From JANLSE01 sp038214135 (GTDB taxonomy: Bacteria > Chloroflexota > Chloroflexia > Chloroflexales > Roseiflexaceae): 19,595 nt of DNA. Of this stretch, positions 13,072 to 19,595 are shown one piece after another (position 1 is the first letter of the stretch; every line of letters begins with the position of its first letter). The stretch is from positions 1 to 19,595 of the forward strand of contig JBBQSD010000120.1 of assembly GCA_038214135.1 (NCBI GenBank), in the 5' to 3' direction. The notes under the pieces are model-generated. The model did no database searches and was not told the origin of the DNA. It worked only from the letters and a program-made list of their open reading frames with translations. The position numbers and the translations under genes were made by a program.

Positions 13072-16000
13072 CTATTCCTGAATATAGGCCAATGCATCGC
13101 GCCGTGGCAGGGCACGCGCCGCTACCCAGATTGCGGTGGTGGCAGGTTCGCCATAGTGGGTATGGCCTACGGCGATGATTGCCTCCAAGGTTTCGCGGTC
13201 GTTATACTGCAATATGGCACCAACCGATGCCAGGATGCCATCGGCAATCGCGCACAGCCGGATCGCCCGTTCAAGCTGATCGAGCGGTTGCCCCTCCCAC
13301 CAGGTTGCGCCTGCCAACCCAACCGTTGCCGTTGCGATCTCCCATTGAACGCCGACGGTATCGAAGACGGCGACACTTTGTTTGAACAGGGCGCGCGCCT
13401 GTTGTGGTTGCCTGATTTGGCTATACACGCGCCCGAGTGTCATGCGTGAAATCGAGGCGGTACGCCTATCGCCCAGTGTGTCGAAGATCACCAGGGCCGC
13501 CTGCACATAGCGCAGCGATTGTTCGCTATCGCCAAGTTTCAGGAGCACCATACCAAGGTTATTTTCCAGGGCTGCCATTCCGAAGCGATGCCCCTGCTGC
13601 CGCCGTAGCTCAAGCGCCTGCAGAAACCACTGCTGTGCTGCCAGATAATCGCCGGCTGTGAAGGTAAGCGTGCCATAGGTGTGCAGCACGCGTGCAAGCC
13701 CATTGATGTCATTCGTCTGTTCGGCATAGATACGGGCTTCGTCCAGCAGTGCATAGCCCTTGGCAAAGCTACCCTGGATGCGATTCATGGCGGCCATCTC
13801 ACACAGGGTCTCGATCAGGCCAGCGGCGTCGTTGAGTGTACGATATTCACTACGGGCCTGTTCGAGGTATTGGGTGGCTTCATCAAACCGATTGCTCTCC
13901 CACAATAGCCCGCCGAGTGTTGCGAAGGCCAGCGCGTGCAGCGCCGTTGTTTGGGTTCCAAGCCCGGAAACCGCGGCGCGATAGTGTTGTTCGGCAGCAT
14001 TGCGTTCGCCAATACGCTCTAGAATCTGGCCAAGCTGCACTTCAATTTCTGGCCGCTCGCTCTGATCAAGCAGCAGCAGCAATTCGGTATAGTAGTGGAT
14101 GGCGGCAGCATTGGCATAGTTCGTGCCAGCTGCTATGCCAGCACGGCGGTAGTATTCGCGCTGTTTGCTGCGGTTGCTGCTGCGGCCATAATGGAATGCC
14201 AAAATATCGAGTGGCAGATTGATCGCAAGGGTCTGTTCCAGCCAATCGGCCAGTTGTTCGTGCAATTGTTCGCGCAACCGAAATGGCAGGCTCTCGTAGA
14301 CAACCTCCTGGGTGATGACATGCTTGAACAGGTAGTTGAGTTCTGGTTCATCGCTGTGCAATGGCGTCAGTTCAAGCTGCGCCAGCGATTCCAGATTATG
14401 ACGAATCCGATCCTCCGAGCCAAGATCGGGGTAGACACCGCGCAGCCAGTTGGCCGGAAACAGCCGCCCAATAATACTCGCCACCTTCAGGGTCGTCTGC
14501 TGATCACTGGAGAGCCGATCAACACGGCCAAGCAGGAGTTGGGCCAGGCTCTCGGGCAGATCGAGGCGCTCAATCGCATGCGTATCATCCGGCGCGATGC
14601 CACAATCGTTCAGATAGTTCAGCAGCTCTTCGATATAGAATGGATTGCCCTGTGCCCGTTCTGCGATGCGGGCTGCCAATTCGGGTGCAAGGATCGCCTG
14701 TGCGCCAAACAATGCTGCCAGTTTGAATGAAACCAGGCGGGCGGCCTCAATATCGTTTAGTTCGCCGAGGCGGATCTGTTGAGCCGCTGGTGTTGCGGTG
14801 ATCAGTGGCGATAGGCCAGGTTCTGCTTCTGGCGGGCGATAGGCCAATAACAGCAGCACCGGGATACTCGGCAGGATGCGGGCGATTGCGGCCAGCAGAT
14901 CGATCGAGAGCGGATCGAGCCAGTGGGCATCCTCAAGAACGATCAACAGCGGGTTGCGCTGCGCCCTGGCTTGCAGGCAGTCGATCAACAGCGTTTCTAG
15001 GGCCTCTTTGCGAACACGAGCATCGAGATTGAGGGTCAGATCATTATCGGCTATCGGCAGATCAAGCACTGGGCTGAGCAATGGCATGCGTGCGACGATC
15101 CCAGGGCCTAGTGTTTCGAGTGCGTGCGCCAGTTGCTGTACCTGTTCGGCGCTTGACAGATCGCCGCTCAACCCAAAGAAATCGCGCCAGATTGGCCGCC
15201 ATGCCAGATACGTGACCGACATGCCATAGGATGGGGCCTCGCCAATATAGCAGGCGATACCTGTCTCAATGGCGCGATGGATCACTTCGGCAACCAGGCG
15301 CGATTTCCCAAGCCCGGCTTCGCCAACAACACTGACGATGGTGCCATGCCCGCTGAGTGAGCGATCCAGGAATGTGATGATCTCGGCGATCTGCTGCTCA
15401 CGGCCAACAATCGGCAGCGTATAGTGTGGTTCGGTGAGTTGGGCCGAATTGCTGGCGCGTACGCCTGCCACGGCGCTGACGGCCACTGGCGTGCGGCGGC
15501 CCTTGACGCCAATTGGTGGCAGTGGTTGCAGAATACAGCGGCGTGCCACAATTGGTGCGAGGCGAGCGCTGAGGAGAATCTGGCTTGGTGCGGCTGCCTG
15601 CATGAGCCGTGCAGCCAGATTGACTTGCTCGCCCAGTGCTCCATAGGTGCGCGTGCTGCCGCCATAGGTGCCACTGCGAACCTGTCCACCCGCAATGCCG
15701 ATCTGGGTGCGCGTGATTGCCGCAAGCCGCGCTGGCGGGTTGCGTAGTTCAATCGCGGCCTCGGCGGCACGGGCTGCGTCATCTGGGTGGGCCTGTGGCA
15801 ACCCGAAGACGGCATACAGGTAGCCGCCCTTATCGCCCATGGTAATATCCAGCAACACGCCCTCATAGCGGGCCAGCACACGCTGCACCCAGCGCACATA
15901 GTCATTCAGTTGCTCGCCAGCCCGATCATCGCCATCGTAATCCAGATCACCGAACCCAACAAACAGCGCGACGGCTGGCCGCAGCTCATTGACGAACAAC

Positions 16001-16746
16001 CCGTGTGCGCCCTGTAATCGTTCGAACACGGCTGGGAGCAACCAGGGCCGCGCAGTATCGGGCGTGATGATTGTGTCTGGCAATTCCGGCCAGGGTGCTG
16101 GGTTGGCTGGGGCAAGAATACGGCCTACTACGGCAACACGAACGCCGCTCTCTTCGGCAACACGCAGTTCGGTTGTTTCAATCGCAGAAGCCAGTTGCTC
16201 GGCATCTTCCGCCACAAGCACGATCTCGCCACGTTTGGCCTGCCGCTCGGCAGTTGCCAAGCGGTCAATCGTCGCACCGGCCAATACTTCAATATGGCGA
16301 ATGGCCGGATCACCAACCAGAAAGCGGCGGGCTGGCCCGATGCTGACAGCCACCTTAATTCCCAATGCTGCCTGCACACCACCAGCCAACGAAAGCGTTG
16401 CGAAGACGCGCATAACCGATTGGAGTTCGGTGGCGCAGGTGATCGCCCGTATTCCATGATCGCGATCAAACCAGCAGGTAATTGCATCGCCGCTGAAGCC
16501 AATCACGCTGCCACCATAGCGATCAATTTCGGCTGTCAGCGCCGCATAGACCTGATCGAGCAGGGCGCTCAACTCTTCGGCACCGCGCTGAGGGTTCAAC
16601 GCCGCCGCAAGCGCTTCTGTGAGTGGCGTGAAACCAGAGATATCGGCAAATAATGCCGCACCACTGGTTCGATCCGCTAGTGGTGCGCCGCGTACAAGCG
16701 CATGGCGCCGATCCATTGGAATAAAACTGTTGATTGCAGTGCTCAT
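13072..16746 (-). CDS. Soluble-type class III adenylate cyclase with AAA ATPase and TPR region
   Basis: This 1224-aa protein has the order cyclase 1 (about 28-185), cyclase 2 (about 255-425), AAA/NACHT-like ATPase (about 443-750) and a TPR-rich C-terminus (about 880-1180), as in mammalian soluble adenylyl cyclase. Cyclase 1 has both metal-binding Asp residues (D35 in FADISGF, D87 in FSGDAI) but no Asn/Arg pair. Cyclase 2 has the pair (N376 and R380 in GEQVNLAARL) and GDKGG at 304-308 but has lost the first metal Asp (VGFGDL). Together they could form one composite site making cAMP. Walker A is GEAGLGKS (475-482) and Walker B LLIVLEDAHW ends with E605-D606. No transmembrane segment is seen. 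No clear Shine-Dalgarno precedes the ATG. It converges on the precursor gene and diverges from the LuxR-type gene. Confidence 0.9.
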   Translation of the reverse strand: MSTAINSFIPMDRRHALVRGAPLADRTSGAALFADISGFTPLTEALAAALNPQRGAEELSALLDQVYAALTAEIDRYGGSVIGFSGDAITCWFDRDHGIRAITCATELQSVMRVFATLSLAGGVQAALGIKVAVSIGPARRFLVGDPAIRHIEVLAGATIDRLATAERQAKRGEIVLVAEDAEQLASAIETTELRVAEESGVRVAVVGRILAPANPAPWPELPDTIITPDTARPWLLPAVFERLQGAHGLFVNELRPAVALFVGFGDLDYDGDDRAGEQLNDYVRWVQRVLARYEGVLLDITMGDKGGYLYAVFGLPQAHPDDAARAAEAAIELRNPPARLAAITRTQIGIAGGQVRSGTYGGSTRTYGALGEQVNLAARLMQAAAPSQILLSARLAPIVARRCILQPLPPIGVKGRRTPVAVSAVAGVRASNSAQLTEPHYTLPIVGREQQIAEIITFLDRSLSGHGTIVSVVGEAGLGKSRLVAEVIHRAIETGIACYIGEAPSYGMSVTYLAWRPIWRDFFGLSGDLSSAEQVQQLAHALETLGPGIVARMPLLSPVLDLPIADNDLTLNLDARVRKEALETLLIDCLQARAQRNPLLIVLEDAHWLDPLSIDLLAAIARILPSIPVLLLLAYRPPEAEPGLSPLITATPAAQQIRLGELNDIEAARLVSFKLAALFGAQAILAPELAARIAERAQGNPFYIEELLNYLNDCGIAPDDTHAIERLDLPESLAQLLLGRVDRLSSDQQTTLKVASIIGRLFPANWLRGVYPDLGSEDRIRHNLESLAQLELTPLHSDEPELNYLFKHVITQEVVYESLPFRLREQLHEQLADWLEQTLAINLPLDILAFHYGRSSNRSKQREYYRRAGIAAGTNYANAAAIHYYTELLLLLDQSERPEIEVQLGQILERIGERNAAEQHYRAAVSGLGTQTTALHALAFATLGGLLWESNRFDEATQYLEQARSEYRTLNDAAGLIETLCEMAAMNRIQGSFAKGYALLDEARIYAEQTNDINGLARVLHTYGTLTFTAGDYLAAQQWFLQALELRRQQGHRFGMAALENNLGMVLLKLGDSEQSLRYVQAALVIFDTLGDRRTASISRMTLGRVYSQIRQPQQARALFKQSVAVFDTVGVQWEIATATVGLAGATWWEGQPLDQLERAIRLCAIADGILASVGAILQYNDRETLEAIIAVGHTHYGEPATTAIWVAARALPRRDALAYIQE

Positions 16747-16782
16747 GCGGCGATTGTAGCGCTAGAGTACTGATAACGCATT

Positions 16783-16831
16783 GGTAGGATCACCTATATC
16801 GCGAGTAGGTAGGCATATTGGTGATCCTACC
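16783..16831. promoter_or_regulatory. 12-bp inverted repeat between divergent regulator genes
   Basis: GGTAGGATCACC (16783-16794) and GGTGATCCTACC (16820-16831) are perfect inverted arms with a 25-nt centre that itself holds GTAGGTAGG. It lies in the 181-nt gap between the cyclase start and the LuxR-type start. It could be a two-site operator, an mRNA hairpin in either leader, or another dispersed element. Confidence 0.6.
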
Positions 16832-16927
16832 GACCAAGCCGATAATGGCACTACACCGCTTGGTAACGGGCTTTCTCTTGGTGCTGCGTTATGCTATCAT
16901 TAGTATACTCGGTACCTGGAGAACTCT

Positions 16928-19516
16928 ATGGAACTTGCTGTCGCCTTCACACCAAGTGTTAGTGTCACGCGACCACGCCACAATCTACCTGTGCCGCTTA
17001 CCTCGCTGGTTGGCCGTGAGCGCGAGTATAATGCACTAATCAACCATTTTGTTGATTCAACCTACCGGCTGATCACCATCACTGGCGTCGGTGGCGTTGG
17101 CAAGACGCGCCTGGCAATAGAGGTGGCCAGAGCGGTCGCGCCAGTTGGCAACCGCATCTCACCATTTAGCGATGGTGTGTTCCTGGTCTCGTTGGCGCTC
17201 CTCACCGATCAATCCTCACTTGAGGATGCACTGGCTGCGACGATTGCTGCGACACTAGGCCTGATTCTTTCTGGCCCGGACCCAGTACGGGTGCAGGTGC
17301 GCAACTTCCTAAGCGAAAAATCGATCCTGCTCGTCCTCGATAATCTTGAGCAGTTGATTTCTGGCGCGCCATTGGTCGCATGGTTGCTTGAGACGGCCCC
17401 TCGGTTGCGGATTCTGGCAACATCGCGGGTGCCCCTTGGCGTCCGCGGTGAATGGGTCATGGCGCTTGATGGCCTTGGCTACCCACCCTCCGATAGTATT
17501 GAAACCCCTGATCCAGCTGAATATGGTGCCATTGATCTGTTTTTGCGAATCGTTCAGGCGAGCGCACCAGGCATGACCTTTGGTGGAAGTGATATTGCTG
17601 CGATTGCGCGGATCTGCCGCATGGTTGGTGGGTTGCCATTGGGCATTGAGCTAGCCGCCAGTTGGGCGCGTTTTATGTCCTGCCGTGAAATCGCCGATGA
17701 AATCGCCCACAGCCTGGATTTTCTGAGCACTGCCGGGCCGGATGTTCCGGATCGGCATCAGAGTATGCGTGCCGTTTTTTCCTCATCCTGGGTGTTGCTG
17801 ACGGAAGCTGAGCAACGTGCGGTTCGTCGTCTGGCGATCTTTGTGGGCAGCTTCACCCGTGTTGCTGCTGCGGATGTGTGCGAGATCACGCTGCCTATGC
17901 TGGCAACACTGGTCAGCAAATCGCTTGTGCGCCGGCTGGTTGGGGCCGAAGGTGCCGAGACGCGCTATACGCTGCCGGAATCGCTGCGGCCCTATGCGGC
18001 CCACGAACTCGGCGCATCGCGCGAGGGGCAGGCGCTTGCGGATCGCCATGCCGATTATTACCTGGCCGCGTTGGCTGCATATACCGAGGATCTGCGTGGC
18101 CCACGCCAACCAGAAGCACTAGCAGCGCTGACGGCAGAGATTGCCCAGATTCGCTCCGCATGGCGACAGGTTGTCGCCCGTGGTGATGCCGAACGGATTG
18201 GCCGTGCTGCTGATGCACTCTTCCATATTTATAACATGCGTAGCTGGTTTGCTGAGGGTGCCGATGCCTTTGGTGCCGCACGAACTGCACTCACAACAGG
18301 AGCGGAGCTTCATGCGGTGGTGCGGGTGATATGGGGACGCCTGCTGGCGCGTGAAGGCTGGTTTATCTTCCATCTTGGGCGGCAGCAAGAGGCCCGTATG
18401 TTACTTGAGCGCAGCCTACACAGCCTGCGCGATGGTGGCGCACCAACGGATCTGATCTGGTCACTCAACTATCTTGGCGCGGTCTGTGGGTATCTTGGGG
18501 ATTTCGCGGCAACCGAGCGGCTGTGCCGCGAGAGCCTGGTACTTGCAGAGCAGCATGGCGATCTGTATGGCCGGGTGATCGGCCTGAGCGTGCTGTGCCA
18601 AACCGCCTATGACCAGGGCGATTATGCCAGCGCACGGATCTGGGGCGAGGAGAGTTTGGCCATGGAGCGCCGGATTGGCAGCGTGTGGAGCATGGCCTAT
18701 TCACTCGCCAATTTGGGCAAGGTGGCGGCAGCATTGGGCGATAACCAGCGGGCACAGCAGGTCTTTATGCAGGCATTAGAAATTCGGCGTTCGCTTGGCG
18801 ATAGCCGTGGCGCAGCGATCTGCCTGAACCGGATGGGTGTCGCGAGTGCCAAACTTGGCAATCTCCGCGATGCCTTTGATCGCTATCGCGAAAGCCTGGC
18901 GCTCTTTCGTGAAATTGGCAATCGCTGGGGTATCGCCTCAGCATTACTCAATCTTGGCCATCTGGCATTCGAACGCAGGGTTGATCGGGCAGCTGCACGC
19001 CTATTTGGTGAAGCGTTGGCTCTGGCACTGGAGACCGACTCGAAGCCACAGGTTGAGGTTGCCATGAAGGCCATTATTCAGTTAGTTGAACGATCCGGCG
19101 ATTGGGCACCAGCCGACCGTGCGCTGGTGCGGGGAACCACAACAATCGCAGCGCCACTAGAAACAGATACAGCACTGAACTGGGCCAGTTTCTATGGTGC
19201 CATGCTGCTCGATCAGGCCTTTACCGAGATCGCGATTGCACTTGCACAGCCGGATTCTCAAGTAGCCCTGCCTAGCCAACCAGCAACACATGGGGTTAGT
19301 ATTCCGGCTGGGTTGACCACCCGTGAACTTGAGGTGCTCCAATTGGTTGCCGCAGGGTTGACCGACGCGCAGGTTGCCGAACGGCTGATCATCAGCCGGC
19401 GGACTGTCAATGCACATCTTGGCTCGATCTATGGCAAGATTGGCGTCAATAGCCGCAGCGCAGCAACGCGCTTTGCTATCGAACACGGCCTGACGACGAT
19501 AAACTTGAACGGTTGA
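16928..19516 (+). CDS. NB-ARC/TPR transcriptional regulator with C-terminal LuxR HTH
   Basis: This 862-aa regulator has a STAND-type ATPase with Walker A GVGGVGKT (53-60), Walker B ILLVLDNLEQ (133-142) and LATSR (163-167), then the GLPLGIELAA motif typical of NB-ARC proteins near 237-246. A TPR region spans about 395-740, with repeated YLGxxxATERLC, QGDYASARIWGEESL and LGNLRDAFDRYRESL units. The end (795-862) is a GerE/LuxR DNA-binding domain, with LTTRELEVLQLVAAGLTDAQVAERL and the recognition helix SRRTVNAHLGSIYGKIGV. Proteins of this build switch on target genes after an unknown ligand or partner binds. GGAGA lies 5 nt before the ATG. It may control the divergent cyclase gene or itself; no target can be assigned. 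Confidence 0.93.
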   Translation: MELAVAFTPSVSVTRPRHNLPVPLTSLVGREREYNALINHFVDSTYRLITITGVGGVGKTRLAIEVARAVAPVGNRISPFSDGVFLVSLALLTDQSSLEDALAATIAATLGLILSGPDPVRVQVRNFLSEKSILLVLDNLEQLISGAPLVAWLLETAPRLRILATSRVPLGVRGEWVMALDGLGYPPSDSIETPDPAEYGAIDLFLRIVQASAPGMTFGGSDIAAIARICRMVGGLPLGIELAASWARFMSCREIADEIAHSLDFLSTAGPDVPDRHQSMRAVFSSSWVLLTEAEQRAVRRLAIFVGSFTRVAAADVCEITLPMLATLVSKSLVRRLVGAEGAETRYTLPESLRPYAAHELGASREGQALADRHADYYLAALAAYTEDLRGPRQPEALAALTAEIAQIRSAWRQVVARGDAERIGRAADALFHIYNMRSWFAEGADAFGAARTALTTGAELHAVVRVIWGRLLAREGWFIFHLGRQQEARMLLERSLHSLRDGGAPTDLIWSLNYLGAVCGYLGDFAATERLCRESLVLAEQHGDLYGRVIGLSVLCQTAYDQGDYASARIWGEESLAMERRIGSVWSMAYSLANLGKVAAALGDNQRAQQVFMQALEIRRSLGDSRGAAICLNRMGVASAKLGNLRDAFDRYRESLALFREIGNRWGIASALLNLGHLAFERRVDRAAARLFGEALALALETDSKPQVEVAMKAIIQLVERSGDWAPADRALVRGTTTIAAPLETDTALNWASFYGAMLLDQAFTEIAIALAQPDSQVALPSQPATHGVSIPAGLTTRELEVLQLVAAGLTDAQVAERLIISRRTVNAHLGSIYGKIGVNSRSAATRFAIEHGLTTINLNG

Positions 19517-19523
19517 AATAAGT

Positions 19524-19536
19524 ATTCAGGAGTCAG
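19524..19536 (+). repeat. ATTCAGGAGTCAG dispersed 13-mer, second copy
   Basis: Identical to 9093-9105 and continued by CATTCAGCATGCTGC. It lies in the 79 nt after the last stop codon. The very end of the window also has GAACAA (19562-19567) and TTGTTC (19590-19595) as short inverted arms. No gene is visible here. Confidence 0.5.
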
Positions 19537-19595
19537 CATTCAGCATGCTGCGCGCCATTCTGAACAAAGGAACAACGATTTTTGCTCGCTTGTTC

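Noticed and set aside
14095..14730. 211-aa plus-strand open frame opposite the cyclase gene
   Set aside because: No domain, no ribosome-binding site, antisense to the TPR and ATPase coding region.
16878..16909. TTGGTG...TATACT as promoter of the LuxR-type gene
   Set aside because: The spacer is 20 nt and the -35 match is weak; the start would leave only about 12 nt before the ribosome-binding region. Not strong enough to list.

Overview
The window looks like chromosomal DNA of a Chloroflexota bacterium (class Chloroflexia, for example a Roseiflexaceae or Herpetosiphon relative). This is inferred from several traits: a soluble-cyclase-like cyclase-AAA-TPR protein, a large NB-ARC/TPR/LuxR regulator, a secreted choice-of-anchor Y type protein ending in a short LPLVIR tail, and many different palindromic intergenic repeats. 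No rRNA, tRNA, CRISPR array, transposase or phage gene is visible.

Layout. Positions 3-137 are the 3' end of a plus-strand gene, possibly a nucleoside phosphorylase, followed by a tandem hairpin repeat (137-300). A minus-strand block follows: EVE-domain protein (4721-4314), 1-pyrroline-5-carboxylate dehydrogenase (4253-2703), M32 carboxypeptidase (2699-1194, 3 nt after the dehydrogenase) and an exported SIMPL-domain protein (1044-316). The dehydrogenase and peptidase look like one amino-acid/peptide catabolic operon. Next come a plus-strand secreted protein (4797-5531) and a minus-strand FHA protein (6702-5731).

The most interesting part is a plus-strand island at 7213-13001, enclosed by minus-strand genes. 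It holds a LodA/GoxA-like quinoprotein oxidase, its LodB-like flavoprotein partner, a YcaO enzyme, a TfuA partner whose start overlaps the ycaO stop (ATGA), and a 150-aa protein ending in five repeats of AAMG(I/M)(V/I)HN. YcaO plus TfuA next to a multi-repeat peptide is the signature of a thioamide-type RiPP pathway, with thiovarsolin as the nearest precedent I know. The repeated cores contain no Cys, Ser or Thr, which excludes azoline formation there and points to backbone thioamidation. An identical TCAAACGTTT lies upstream of both the lodA-like gene and ycaO, hinting at shared control. Whether the LodA/LodB pair is part of the peptide pathway or only a neighbour is not proven.

The right side holds a divergent pair of large signalling proteins: a minus-strand class III cyclase with split catalytic residues (16746-13072) and a plus-strand LuxR-type regulator (16928-19516). 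A 12-bp inverted repeat lies between them.
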